Assembly: GCF_028553725.1 (NCBI RefSeq)
Contig: NZ_CP067124.1
Span: forward strand, 1,002,001-1,066,000
Reading direction: 5' to 3'
Length of the DNA: 64,000 nt
From: Paracoccus alcaliphilus
GTDB lineage: Bacteria; Pseudomonadota; Alphaproteobacteria; Rhodobacterales; Rhodobacteraceae
Part shown: positions 29,810 through 38,351 of the stretch, in pieces
Position numbering within the stretch: position 1 is the first letter of the stretch
How the letters are laid out: each line of letters opens with the position of its first letter
The notes under the pieces: model-generated
What the model saw: the letters and a program-made list of their open reading frames with translations, nothing else
The model's database searches: none
What the model was told of the DNA's origin: nothing
Made by a program: the position numbers and the translations under genes

Positions 29810-30794
29810 TTGACGCTTGGTCGTAGCACCAGGACATGAGGTCGTCGATGCGGGATCTGGGGTGTCCGTCGAGGATGGCCCGGAGGGTATCGGCGAGGTA
29901 GCCGACGGGGTTCACGCCGGACAGCTTGCAGGTGGCAACCAGCGAGGCGAGCATGGCCCAGTTCTCGGCGCCGATTTCGTTCCCTGCGAAGAGGGCGTTC
30001 TTCCGGGTCAGCGCGATCGGACGGATCTGGTTTTCGACCGGGTTGGTGTCCAGCTCGAGGGTGCCATCGTCGATAAAGCGGGTCTCGTCGACGAAGATCC
30101 GGTCGGCGGCGCGCAGGTGGACCTTCATGTGGTCGATCACGGGCATCAGGTGGAAGCAGGCGCGGCCGGCCCAATTGCCGAATGTGCCGCGGTCGAGGTG
30201 GAGCCCCTGCCGCTCGAAGATCCCCGCCTGGCGGTAAAATGGAAGGTGGTCGCCGAACTTCGAGATGATGATCCATGCGATCAGCCGCTCGGTGGGCAGG
30301 CCGCCCGGCACGACGTGCTCGGGCGCATGAGCCTGCACCACGGCCTGCGAGCAGCGGCGACAGGCATATCTGGGGCGCCGCGTCACAAGAACCTGGAACT
30401 GCGCTGGGATCACGTCGAGCCGCTCGGAGACATCCTCCCCGATCCGGGCCATCTCACTACAACCGCAGGGGCAAAGGGTGCTGGCCGGCTCGATCACGCG
30501 CTCGACCCGGGGCAGATGCCCACGGTTGCGCGCGGGCTTGCGAGGTTCTTCTCCTTGCGCCCGGGCAAGCGCGGCTTCAGCCTTCTCCTGTGCGGCCTCA
30601 AGCACGCCCTGGGCCAGTTCGGCGTCCTCGAGCGGCAAATTGAACTGGTCGGGTGACAACTTCTCGGAACTCTTGCCAAAGCGCTCGCGCTGCGAGGCGC
30701 GCAGGATACCCTCCAGCCGGCGGTTGGCCTCCTGCACCTCCGCGAGGCGGGCCTTCAAATGAGCGTTCTCGCGGCTGGGAATGTTGGCATCCAT
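29810..30794 (-). pseudogene. IS66 transposase TnpC with a large in-frame internal deletion
   Basis: Begins MDANIPSRENAHLKARLAEV, with coiled-coil, zinc-finger (CPCGCSE..CRRCSQ) and start of the DDE domain (DRIFVDETR). It then jumps directly to LELDTNPVENQIRPIALTRKN and the C-terminal SWCY region. About 150-200 residues between the catalytic Asp segment and the final Glu segment are missing, in frame, so the protein cannot be an active transposase. The frame continues into IS481 sequence, making a 435-codon chimera ending inside IS5 copy 2 at 29487. Confidence 0.82.
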
Positions 30795-31215
30795 GCCTGA
30801 AGTGAATCACGCTGATGCCGTTCTGGCCAGTAAAAGCGGGGCCTCCACTGCGTCGGCCGCACTTACCCTGCAACCAGCGGGCGGCGACCCGCTCGGGTCT
30901 TGCCAGTCTCCAGTCCAACCCCTCGAACAGCGCCGCCAGCTGCGCCGAGGACATGCGCATCACCCCATCCCGCACCTGCGGCCAGAAGAACTTGCCGCCC
31001 TCGAGGCGCTTGTGAACCAGCACCATCCCGGTCTGGTCCCAGACCAGCATCTTGATACGATCTGCCCGCTTCGCCCGGAAGACGAAGATCGCCCCGCAGA
31101 ACGGGTCGGGCCCGAACATCTCCTGCACCGCCAGCGCCAGCCCGTCGATGCCCTTGCGGAAGTCCACCGGCCGCGTCGCCACGTAGACCTTCACCGGCCC
31201 GCCCTGACCGAGCAT
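30598..31215 (-). CDS. IS66 TnpB (Orf2), with abnormal read-through C-terminus
   Basis: Core matches IS66 OrfB: VKVYVATRPVDFRKGIDGLA, DPFCGAIFVFRAKRADRIKM, GMVLVHKRLEGGKF.W and AQLAALFEGLDWR. Family members end about residue 115; here the frame continues to about 205 residues, overlapping the start of tnpC in another frame, so the usual stop has probably been lost. The ATG at 31215 is preferred over the GTG three nt upstream, overlapping the tnpA stop. Confidence 0.8.
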   Translation of the reverse strand: MLGQGGPVKVYVATRPVDFRKGIDGLALAVQEMFGPDPFCGAIFVFRAKRADRIKMLVWDQTGMVLVHKRLEGGKFFWPQVRDGVMRMSSAQLAALFEGLDWRLARPERVAARWLQGKCGRRSGGPAFTGQNGISVIHFRHGCQHSQPRERSFEGPPRGGAGGQPPAGGYPARLAARALWQEFREVVTRPVQFAARGRRTGPGRA

Positions 31216-31634
31216 CACGACGCCCCCGCCCGCGCCGCTCGGATCGACCGCGTAAGCAGAACCTCATCGGTATCTGCGCCGACGCGGATCACGACATCAC
31301 CCACAACGATCTCCACGCCGGTGCCGGCCTCTGTCTCTGCCGGCATCTCCGCTGCGGCGCCCTCGACGACCAGTTCTGCAAACATCGGCAGTGCCGCCAT
31401 GCTCTCGGGCACGACAAGCTGTCCGTCCCGTAGCTTCTGCCGCCAGTCATAAACCTGCCAGCGCGTCGCACCGTGCCGCCGCGCGACTTCGGTCACCGAA
31501 GTTCGCCGCACCAAGCTCTCCGCCGCAATCCGCGCCCGCTCCGCCTTCGTGCGTCGCTGACGCCCGGTCGGCCCCTCCATCACTTCCAGCCGCGAAACCC
31601 CACCATCCGAGAAGCCGTCCAAATGGCCGCCCAT
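31215..31634 (-). CDS. IS66 TnpA (Orf1)
   Basis: About 139 aa from the ATG at 31634 (MGGHLDGFSDGGVSRLEVME); an upstream Met adds 15 residues. Helix-turn-helix region RIAAESLVRRTSVTEVARRHGATRWQ (in part) and the C-terminal VGDVVIRVGADTDEVLLTRSIRA match IS66 OrfA. Its stop overlaps the tnpB start, giving the coupled tnpAB arrangement. Intact, unlike the tnpA remnant at 20567. Confidence 0.82.
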   Translation of the reverse strand: MGGHLDGFSDGGVSRLEVMEGPTGRQRRTKAERARIAAESLVRRTSVTEVARRHGATRWQVYDWRQKLRDGQLVVPESMAALPMFAELVVEGAAAEMPAETEAGTGVEIVVGDVVIRVGADTDEVLLTRSIRAARAGAS

Positions 31635-31734
31635 CTTGCCGTCTCGTTCCAAGCCAACACCTCCGACGTTCATGCGCACGGAGATTGGCCCGTTCAGAGC
31701 ACCAGCGGCAGGAGGGGATCAGCGGCGCGCTTAC

Positions 31735-32021
31735 TCAGAATCGAAGCGACATCCAAGATAAAGCACATCGCCACAATTTTGGGTGTGTATTTATCTTCGG
31801 ATAATCATGGCACAGGTCTTGCAAAGGGGTTGGTGCAAGCGGCAGTCGCGGAAGCGCGTAGCAACTGCGTAACGGTTCGGCTTTCAGTTGTTACATCCAA
31901 CGAGCCAGCCATCCGGCTCTACAAGCGCGCGGGTTTCAAGACTTGGACCGTGGACACAAACGCGCTTTACGTCAACGGTGCTTTCCTTGACGAGGCCTTG
32001 ATGCGCGTAGACTTCGTTTGA
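31735..32021 (+). pseudogene. GNAT-family N-acetyltransferase, C-terminal remnant
   Basis: The frame from the IS66 end at 31734 reads KIKHIATILGVYLSSDNHGTGLAKGLVQAA.., then RLSVVTSNEPAIRLYKRAGF and a stop at 32021. The acetyl-CoA loop (normally R/Q-x-x-G-x-G/A; here NHGTGLA) and N-x-x-A-x-x-L-Y-x-x-x-G-F are GNAT motifs A and B. The N-terminal half is missing, replaced by the IS66 element, and was not found elsewhere in the window. This is less GC-rich than neighbouring core genes. Confidence 0.75.
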
Positions 32022-32106
32022 TTGCTTTCGACCCGCAAACCGGCCACCAGCCAGACAAGCTTGGAAAACCCACGGACTCACCCCAGACATGCGGGCATGG
32101 GCCCTG

Positions 32107-33279
32107 TCACCCCGCCGCTTCGGCCGCGATCTCCGCCCGCGATTTCCGCCCGCGTTCGGTCGCGGATTTCAGCTGCCCGCAGGCGGCCATGATATCCTCG
32201 CCGCGCGGCGTGCGGATGGGGCTGGCATAGCCGGCCTTGTGAACGATATCGGCGAAAGCCTCGATCCGCTCCCAGCTTGACCGCTTGTAGGGCGCGCCGG
32301 GCCATTCGTTGAACGGGATCAGGTTGATCTTGGCGGGAATGCCGCGAATCAGGCGGACCAGGCGGCGCGCGTCCTCGTCGCTGTCATTCACCCCGTCCAG
32401 CATCACATATTCAAAGGTGATCCGCTCGCTGTTCGACAGACGCGGATATTCGCGCAGCGCGTCCAGCAGGGCGGCGATGTTCCAGCGCCGGTTGATCGGC
32501 ACCAGACGGTCGCGCACCTCGTTGGTGGTGGCGTGGAAACTGACGGCCAGCAGGCAGCCGATCTCCTCGGCCGTACGCGCGATCTCGGGCACCACGCCGC
32601 TGGTGGACAGCGTGATCCGGCGGCGCGACAGGCTCAGCCCCTCGCCATCCATCACCACCCGCATGGCATCGCGCACCGATTCGAAATTATACAAGGGCTC
32701 GCCCATGCCCATCAGCACCATATTGCTGATCAGCCGGGTCTCGTCCTTGGGGGCGCCCTGCACCGGCCATTCGCCCAGATCGTCGCGCGCCACCATCAAC
32801 TGGCCGACAATCTCGCCCGCCGTCAGGTTGCGCACCAGCTTCTGCGTGCCGGTATGACAGAAGGAGCAGGTCAGCGTGCACCCGACCTGAGAGCTGACGC
32901 ACAGCGTCCCGCGCCCTTCTTCGGGGATATAGACCGCCTCGACCTCATGCCCGCCCGCGATACGCAACAGATATTTGCGCGTCCCGTCGGCGCTGACCTG
33001 CCGGGTCACCACCTCGGGCAGGGCAATCTCGAACTTCTCGGCCAGCAGGGCACGGTAATCCTTGGCCAGATTGGTCATCCGGTCAAAATCGCGCAGCCCC
33101 CAGTGATAGATCCACTGCCAGACCTGCCCGACCCGCATCTTCGCCTGTTTCTCGGGCGTGCCCGCCTCGATCAGCGCATCGCGCAACTGCTCGCGCGTCA
33201 GCCCGACGATATTCATCCGGCCACCCTGAGGCAACTGGCGGGGAATGGTCAGCACATCCTGCGTGATGGGGGCGTTCAT
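32107..33279 (-). CDS. rlmN: Dual-specificity RNA methyltransferase RlmN
   Basis: Radical-SAM enzyme that methylates C2 of adenosine in 23S rRNA (A2503) and some tRNAs. 390 aa; the radical-SAM cysteines are C134, C138 and C141 in CTLTCSFC, followed by [11 protein letters not shown] and [18 protein letters not shown]. The C-terminal mechanistic Cys region ([10 protein letters not shown]) is present. A longer frame starts 57 nt upstream, but the ATG at 33279 gives the typical N-terminus ([10 protein letters not shown]). It follows an IalB-family gene and a hairpin repeat. Confidence 0.95.
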   Translation of the reverse strand: MNAPITQDVLTIPRQLPQGGRMNIVGLTREQLRDALIEAGTPEKQAKMRVGQVWQWIYHWGLRDFDRMTNLAKDYRALLAEKFEIALPEVVTRQVSADGTRKYLLRIAGGHEVEAVYIPEEGRGTLCVSSQVGCTLTCSFCHTGTQKLVRNLTAGEIVGQLMVARDDLGEWPVQGAPKDETRLISNMVLMGMGEPLYNFESVRDAMRVVMDGEGLSLSRRRITLSTSGVVPEIARTAEEIGCLLAVSFHATTNEVRDRLVPINRRWNIAALLDALREYPRLSNSERITFEYVMLDGVNDSDEDARRLVRLIRGIPAKINLIPFNEWPGAPYKRSSWERIEAFADIVHKAGYASPIRTPRGEDIMAACGQLKSATERGRKSRAEIAAEAAG

Positions 33280-33344
33280 TGGGCTACCGGCGCTTGGGCA
33301 AAGCCTGCAAATAAGCGAAACGTGCCGGCAATTCAACCGACGCC

Positions 33345-33425
33345 ATCATCTTTGGTGTGTCAAATATCCCGGGGGAGCGAAAACCGCCCCCATCGAGGGG
33401 GCGGTTTTCGCGGGGGCAGAGCCCC
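33345..33425 (-). repeat. REP-like intergenic hairpin repeat, copy 3
   Basis: On the minus strand: a perfect 14-bp stem (CGAAAACCGCCCCC, 33378-33391, with 33397-33410; 5-nt loop) followed by CCCCCGGGATATTTGACACACCAAAGATG-type tail (given in parts: CCCCCGGGATATTT, CACCAAAGATG). Same tail as the repeats near 5068 and 11270. It lies between the IalB-family stop and rlmN. Confidence 0.65.
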
Positions 33426-33454
33426 CAGGTCCCGCCAAAGGCCGACCGATCAGC

Positions 33455-33976
33455 TTACTGGCAACGCTCGCGCGCGGCGTTGGTGGCCGCGGTGATGCCC
33501 ATCAGGCTGAACGTGTCCTTGGTGGTGGTGCCGCGCGAAGACCGCCCGGTCACGACCACATTCGCGCCGCTGCGCAGCGCCGCGACCAGCCGCTCGTCAT
33601 CCGAGGGGCTGCCGGTCCAGGCGCTTTCGCCTTCGGTGAACAGATTGAACTTCTGCCCGCCGACATCGACCTCGACCGTCGAATCCGGCGCGAAGGGATA
33701 GCCGCCGGTAAAGGAGACCTCGCCGTTCTGGCCGGGGCGATAGGCGACATACAGGCGGATATCGCCGCGCGTCACCTCGACCGTGCTGCCATCGCGGGTA
33801 TTGACCGTCGATTTCGGCGGCGACACGGCCCAGCATTCCTTGGGGTTGTCGGCGGCGAAGACGGTCCAGTCTCCTTCCGTCGCCACCACATTCGTTGATT
33901 CCTGTGCACCGGCTGTCCCCAGTCCGGCGACCAGTACTGCGATGGCGCACATGCCGCGCAGCGCGTTTGTCTTCAT
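33455..33976 (-). CDS. Secreted IalB-family protein (invasion-associated locus B)
   Basis: 173 aa from the ATG at 33976 (MKTNALRGMCAIAVLVAGLGTAGA; signal peptide about 1-24, AGA/QE cleavage). The mature part has the IalB layout: W-x-V-x-C-like start (DWTVFAADNPKECWAVSPP), then beta-rich repeats ending in FSLMGITAATNAARERC. IalB proteins are periplasmic and common in Alphaproteobacteria; outside Bartonella the role is not established. It is upstream of rlmN on the same strand but separated by a hairpin repeat. Confidence 0.8.
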   Translation of the reverse strand: MKTNALRGMCAIAVLVAGLGTAGAQESTNVVATEGDWTVFAADNPKECWAVSPPKSTVNTRDGSTVEVTRGDIRLYVAYRPGQNGEVSFTGGYPFAPDSTVEVDVGGQKFNLFTEGESAWTGSPSDDERLVAALRSGANVVVTGRSSRGTTTKDTFSLMGITAATNAARERCQ

Positions 33977-34122
33977 GCTCTGGCCTCCTGCCATGTTTCG
34001 CCACTTCGCAGGGCGTCGTTCCCGTTTGATGTGGTCTTTTCAACCATCTGCGGCCACGATAGCGAAAATCACCGCCTGCAAAAGAGCACAAGCCCTAAAA
34101 TCGCGCAATTGTCAGGGAAAAA

Positions 34123-35112
34123 ATGTCGAAGGGAACAGAACTGGTCGAATTGTGGCGCGGAGAACTGCGCGAAAGCACCCATTGCGGCCATGCGGTGATC
34201 TGCGACCGCTCGGGCGTGCTGCGCGCCTGGGGCGATCCGGGGGCGGTGATCTATCCGCGATCCTCGTGCAAGATGATCCAGGCGCTGCCCCTGATCGAAA
34301 GCGGCGCGGCTGATGCGGCGGGTCTTGGGACAAGGCAACTGGCGCTGGCCTGCGCCAGCCACAGCGGCGCGGCGTTGCATGTGCAGGGGGTGGGCGACTG
34401 GCTGGCGGCGCAGGGCATGGCCGAATCCGATCTGCGCTGCGGTTGCCACATGCCGCGCGACCGCGACGAATCCTGCCGCCTGATCCGCGCCGATGCGCAG
34501 CCCTGCCAGTTGCACAACAACTGCTCGGGCAAGCATGCCGGATTCCTGACGCTGAACAGGCATCTGGGCGGCGGCGCGGAATATGTCGCGCCGGATCATC
34601 CGGTGCAGCAGGCGATCAAGGCCGCTTTCGAGGATGTCACGGAGGAGGCCAGCCCCGGTTTCGGCATCGACGGATGTTCCGCCCCCAATCACGCCTGCAC
34701 TCTGGCGGGACTGGGCCGGGCCATGGCCGCCTTTGCCAATCCCGGCACCGACCTGCGCGGGCAGGCGATGCGCCGTCTGACCGATGCCATGCGCCGCCAT
34801 CCCGAACTGGTCGCCGGAGAGGGGCGCGCCTGCACCATCCTGATGCGGGCCACCGGCGGCCGGGCAGTGGTCAAGACCGGGGCCGAGGCGGTTTTCGTCG
34901 CCATCCTGCCCGATCAGGGTCTGGGCATCGCGCTGAAGGTCACCGATGGCGCCACCCGTGCCAGCGAGGCCGCGATCACCGCGCTGCTTCTGGATCTGGG
35001 GCTTTTGTCCGCCAACGATCCCGCCGCGCAGCGTTTCCTGCCGCGTCCCATCCGCAACTGGCGCGGCATTGCCACGGGCGATCTGCGCGCTGCGCCGGGC
35101 TTTCCGGGCTGA
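34123..35112 (+). CDS. Asparaginase II family protein
   Basis: 329 aa of the asparaginase II (PF06089) type, which hydrolyses L-asparagine and is related to the serine beta-lactamase-like fold rather than to AnsA/AnsB. Motifs: VIYPRSSCKMIQALPL with the putative Ser-x-x-Lys pair (SSCK), ACASHSGAALHVQ, CSGKHAGFL and GIDGCSAPNHACTL. The ATG at 34123 is preceded by an A-rich stretch without a strong ribosome site. Divergent from the IalB-family gene. Confidence 0.85.
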   Translation: MSKGTELVELWRGELRESTHCGHAVICDRSGVLRAWGDPGAVIYPRSSCKMIQALPLIESGAADAAGLGTRQLALACASHSGAALHVQGVGDWLAAQGMAESDLRCGCHMPRDRDESCRLIRADAQPCQLHNNCSGKHAGFLTLNRHLGGGAEYVAPDHPVQQAIKAAFEDVTEEASPGFGIDGCSAPNHACTLAGLGRAMAAFANPGTDLRGQAMRRLTDAMRRHPELVAGEGRACTILMRATGGRAVVKTGAEAVFVAILPDQGLGIALKVTDGATRASEAAITALLLDLGLLSANDPAAQRFLPRPIRNWRGIATGDLRAAPGFPG

Positions 35113-35115
35113 CGC

Positions 35116-35874
35116 TCAGATCAACTGCCAGATCAGCCGCAGCGCCAGCAGGGTCGAGGTCACCACCAGCAGCGGCTTGATCAGCCTTGCGCCGATGCGC
35201 GTGGCCAGCCGGGTGCCCAGAATCGCGCCGCCGATCTGGGCCACGCCCATGACCAGCCCCAGCAGCCACAGCGGCTGGCCGATCAGCGCAAATGCCAGCA
35301 GCCCGCCGATATTCGAGGCGAAGTTCAGCAGCTTGGTATGGGCGGTGGCCTTCAGCACGCCGTAACCGGCCAATGAGATGAAGGCGATCATATAGAACGA
35401 CCCGGCCCCCGGCCCGACCAGCCCGTCATAGAACCCGATCAGCGGCGCGGCGGTCAGCGCGAAAATGGCGGGCGTCAGCCGCTGCGTGCGGTCCAGATCG
35501 TCCAGTCCCGGCTTCAGCGCGAAAAACGCCGCAATGCCGATCAGGATGACTGGCAGCAGGATGCGCAGCCCCTCGGTCGGGATCTGGGTAATCAGTGCGG
35601 CTCCGGCCATGCCGCCCAACCCGGCCAGCAGCGCCGGTTTCCACTGGCGCCGCAGATCGACCAGCCCGCTTGCGGCATAGCCGATGGCGGCGGTCGCCGC
35701 GCCGAACGCGCCCTGCACCTTGTTCGTGGCCAGTGCCTGCGCGGGCGGCACCCCCGCCAGCATCAGCACCGGCAGGGTGATCAGCCCGCCGCCGCCCGCA
35801 ATGGCATCAATGACGCCTGCGACAAAGGCCGCCGCCACCAACATCAGGACAAGTTCGAGCGAGAGTTCCAGCAT
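35116..35874 (-). CDS. TSUP-family (TauE/SafE) membrane transporter
   Basis: 252 aa, about eight membrane helices. Motifs GVIDAIAGGGGLITLPVLML and ATNKVQGAFGAATAAI in the N-terminal half, and IGFYDGLVGPGAGSF in the second half, are the two TauE/SafE repeats. These proteins export or import sulfite, sulfoacetate or other organosulfur anions; the substrate here is unknown. The ATG at 35874 is used; a much longer frame is a shadow of plus-strand genes. It converges with the asparaginase gene, leaving 3 nt between the stops. Confidence 0.88.
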   Translation of the reverse strand: MLELSLELVLMLVAAAFVAGVIDAIAGGGGLITLPVLMLAGVPPAQALATNKVQGAFGAATAAIGYAASGLVDLRRQWKPALLAGLGGMAGAALITQIPTEGLRILLPVILIGIAAFFALKPGLDDLDRTQRLTPAIFALTAAPLIGFYDGLVGPGAGSFYMIAFISLAGYGVLKATAHTKLLNFASNIGGLLAFALIGQPLWLLGLVMGVAQIGGAILGTRLATRIGARLIKPLLVVTSTLLALRLIWQLI

Positions 35875-36006
35875 GGCGCGCCGATGCGCCTTTCGCCGCC
35901 GATTGTAAAGACCTGCCGACGGGGGGGCGGGCCGTTCCCGCTTGACCCCCGCTGCCGTTGCCGAAACACTTGACGGATTCCGCACGGCATATGGACCACA
36001 GACGCG

Positions 36007-36708
36007 ATGACGCAATATATCCTTCCCCCCCAGCCGCAGCCTTCGCTTCCCGTCAGCGGCAGCGAGGCGCGCTTTCCGGTGCGCCGCATCTATTGCGTGG
36101 GCCGCAACTATGCCGAACATGCGCGGGAAATGGGCCATGATCCCGAACGCGAGCCGCCGTTCTTCTTTTCCAAACCCGCCGATACGCTGCTGGCCGACGG
36201 GCGGGCGCTGCCCTATCCGTCGATGACGGCCGATCTGCATTACGAGGCCGAACTGGTCGTGGCCATCGGCAAGCCCGGCGCGGCGATCCGGCCCGAGGAT
36301 GCGGCGGATCACATCTGGGGCTTTGCCACCGGCAACGATTTCACCCGGCGCGACCTTCAGGCGGTGGCCAAGAAGATGGCGCGACCCTGGGACATGGCCA
36401 AGGGCTTCGATCTGTCCGCCGCCTGCGGCACGCTGCATCCGGTGTCGCAGACCGGGCCGATGCGATCGGGCTTCATCCGCCTGTGGGTGAATGACGATCT
36501 GCGTCAGGATGGCGATCTGGACCAGATGATCTGGTCGGTCCCCGAGGTGATCGCCCATCTGTCGCGTTTCGTGGCGCTGGCGCCGGGCGATCTGATCTTT
36601 ACCGGCACCCCCGCGGGCGTCGGCGCGGTCGAGGCCGGACGCCGCGTCACCGTCGAAATCGAGGGGCTTGACCCGCTGGTGACCGAAATCACCGATTCCG
36701 CCACCTGA
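36007..36708 (+). CDS. Fumarylacetoacetate hydrolase family protein
   Basis: 233 aa with the FAH fold: RIYCVGRNYAEHAREMG, then PFFFSKPADTL, the metal-binding DLHYEAELVVAIGK (Glu-x-Glu pattern), GFATGNDFTRRDLQ and IFTGTPAGVGAVEAG. These enzymes hydrolyse or decarboxylate 2-oxo acids (fumarylpyruvate, acylpyruvates, oxaloacetate). The YEAEL and GNDFTRRD details resemble acylpyruvase/fumarylpyruvate hydrolases. Followed after 15 bp by a phospholipid cassette; no functional link is obvious. Confidence 0.88.
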   Translation: MTQYILPPQPQPSLPVSGSEARFPVRRIYCVGRNYAEHAREMGHDPEREPPFFFSKPADTLLADGRALPYPSMTADLHYEAELVVAIGKPGAAIRPEDAADHIWGFATGNDFTRRDLQAVAKKMARPWDMAKGFDLSAACGTLHPVSQTGPMRSGFIRLWVNDDLRQDGDLDQMIWSVPEVIAHLSRFVALAPGDLIFTGTPAGVGAVEAGRRVTVEIEGLDPLVTEITDSAT

Positions 36709-36723
36709 ACGCCGGACCCCAGG

Positions 36724-37404
36724 ATGACGATGCCGGATCACAAAAACGCGGGCCATGCCGGACGACATCTGGCCGCGCATGTCGTGGGCCGCTCGATCAA
36801 CATGTTCGCGCGGCTGCTGACGGCGGTGCGGCCCTTGTGGCAGGGGCTGGACCCGGCGGACCGGCGGCAGCGGGTCTATTTCGCCAATCACGCCAGCCAC
36901 GGCGATTTCATCCTGATCTGGTCGGTGCTGCCGCCGCGCCTGCGCGACGCCACTCGCCCGGTTGCCGGGGCGGATTACTGGGGCGGCGGCGGGCTGCGCG
37001 GCTTTATCGGGCGCGATGTGTTCAATGCGCTGCTGATCGACCGCCAGCGCAGCGATCCGGGCAGCGATCCCATCGCGCAGATGGCCGGGGCGCTGGACCG
37101 CGGCGCCTCGCTGATCCTGTTCCCCGAAGGCACGCGCAACCTGACGGATGAGGCCCTGCTGCCCTTCAAAAGCGGGCTTTACCATCTTGCCGCCGCGCGT
37201 CCCGATGTGGATCTGGTGCCGGTCTGGATCGAGAACCTGAACCGCGTCCTGCCCAAGGGCAGCTTCATCCCGGTGCCGTTGATGTGCCGCACGATCTTTG
37301 GCGCGCCGCTGCATCTGGCGGCGGATGAGGACAAGGCGGCCTTCCTGACCCGCGCCCGCGATGCGCTGCTGGCACTGCGCCCCAACCCGGAGAGTGGCCG
37401 ATGA
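36724..37404 (+). CDS. Lysophospholipid acyltransferase (PlsC-like)
   Basis: 226 aa. The acyltransferase motifs are NHASHGD (55-61, catalytic His56 and Asp61) and LILFPEGTRN (about 133-142). No clear membrane anchor beyond a weak N-terminal helix (INMFARLLTAV). It acylates lysophosphatidate or a similar lysolipid. First of three overlapping genes with cdsA- and CDP-alcohol phosphatidyltransferase-like genes, so the cassette can make phosphatidate, CDP-diacylglycerol and a phospholipid head-group ester. Initiation could also be at the Met three residues in. Confidence 0.85.
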   Translation: MTMPDHKNAGHAGRHLAAHVVGRSINMFARLLTAVRPLWQGLDPADRRQRVYFANHASHGDFILIWSVLPPRLRDATRPVAGADYWGGGGLRGFIGRDVFNALLIDRQRSDPGSDPIAQMAGALDRGASLILFPEGTRNLTDEALLPFKSGLYHLAAARPDVDLVPVWIENLNRVLPKGSFIPVPLMCRTIFGAPLHLAADEDKAAFLTRARDALLALRPNPESGR

Positions 37405-38351
37405 CCGCCTTTCATTCCGACCTGCTGGCCGTCATCGCCGGGATCGGCGCGGTGCTGTTGCTGGCATCCGCCGTCGGCTGGGTGCTGCAACGCCGCCTGT
37501 CGCCGAACGGCGAAAACGCCGCCATCGAGAACCTGAACGACCGCATCCGCGCCTGGTGGATCATGGTCATCGCCATGTCGCTGGCCTTTCTGGGCGGGCG
37601 AACCGGGGTGCTGCTGCTGTTCCTGATCTGCTCTTTCGCGGCCCTGCGAGAGTTCATGACGCTGACCAATGCCAGCCGCGCCGATCACTGGACGCTGGTC
37701 GGTGCGTTCTTCGTCGTGCTGCCGGTGCAGTATTACCTGATCTGGATCGGCTGGTATGGGCTGTTTTCCATCTTCATCCCGGTCTGGGTGTTCCTGCTGC
37801 TGCCCATCGTCTCGGCCCTGCGCGGAGAGGTGCGGAATTACCTGATCCGGGTGGCGGAAATGCAATGGGCGCTGATGATCTGCGTCTTTTGCGCCTCGCA
37901 TGTGCCGGCGCTTCTGAACCTGAACATCCCGGGCTTCGAGGGGCGCAACGTGCTGCTGATCGCCTTTCTGGTCGTGGTGGTGCAACTGTCGGACGTGCTG
38001 CAATATGTCTGGGGCAAGCTGATCGGACGGCACAAGATCGCGCCGAAGCTGTCGCCCTCGAAAACCGTCGAGGGCTTTGTCGGTGGCAGCCTGTCGGCCA
38101 CGCTGATTGCGGCCAGCCTGTGGTGGATGACGCCGTTTTCGCCGCTGGAAGCCGGGCTGATGGGGTTCGTCATCACGATGATGGGCTTTTGCGGCGGGTT
38201 GGTCATGTCGGCGATCAAGCGTGACCGGGGCGTCAAGGACTGGGGCCATTCCATCGCCGGGCATGGCGGCTTTATCGACCGCCTGGATTCGGTGGTGTTT
38301 TCCGCCCCGATCTTCTTCCACCTGACCCGCTATTACTGGAGCATGGGATGA
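37401..38351 (+). CDS. Phosphatidate cytidylyltransferase (CdsA-like)
   Basis: 316 aa integral membrane enzyme making CDP-diacylglycerol from phosphatidate and CTP. About eight helices; the family signature is in the C-terminal part: LSPSKTVEGFVGG, then KRDRGVKDWGHSIAGHGGFIDRLDS. It overlaps plsC-like by 4 nt and the next gene by 4 nt, so the three are translated together. Probably a second copy, not the housekeeping cdsA, which is usually near bamA/dxr; this is inference. Confidence 0.9.
   Translation: MTAFHSDLLAVIAGIGAVLLLASAVGWVLQRRLSPNGENAAIENLNDRIRAWWIMVIAMSLAFLGGRTGVLLLFLICSFAALREFMTLTNASRADHWTLVGAFFVVLPVQYYLIWIGWYGLFSIFIPVWVFLLLPIVSALRGEVRNYLIRVAEMQWALMICVFCASHVPALLNLNIPGFEGRNVLLIAFLVVVVQLSDVLQYVWGKLIGRHKIAPKLSPSKTVEGFVGGSLSATLIAASLWWMTPFSPLEAGLMGFVITMMGFCGGLVMSAIKRDRGVKDWGHSIAGHGGFIDRLDSVVFSAPIFFHLTRYYWSMG

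Larger units (their letters stand above)
29810..31734 (-). mobile_element. IS66-family element 2, truncated at its distal end
   Basis: Minus-strand order tnpA-tnpB-tnpC starting from a terminal GTAAGCG-type repeat whose outer end is 31734. The distal end is lost at about 29810 where IS481 sequence begins. It interrupts a GNAT acetyltransferase gene on its right. Confidence 0.82.

Noticed and set aside
35875..37314. Large minus-strand frame extending upstream of the TSUP gene
   Set aside because: Antisense to the FAH-family and PlsC-like genes, which carry clear motifs; only the 35116-35874 part is a gene.
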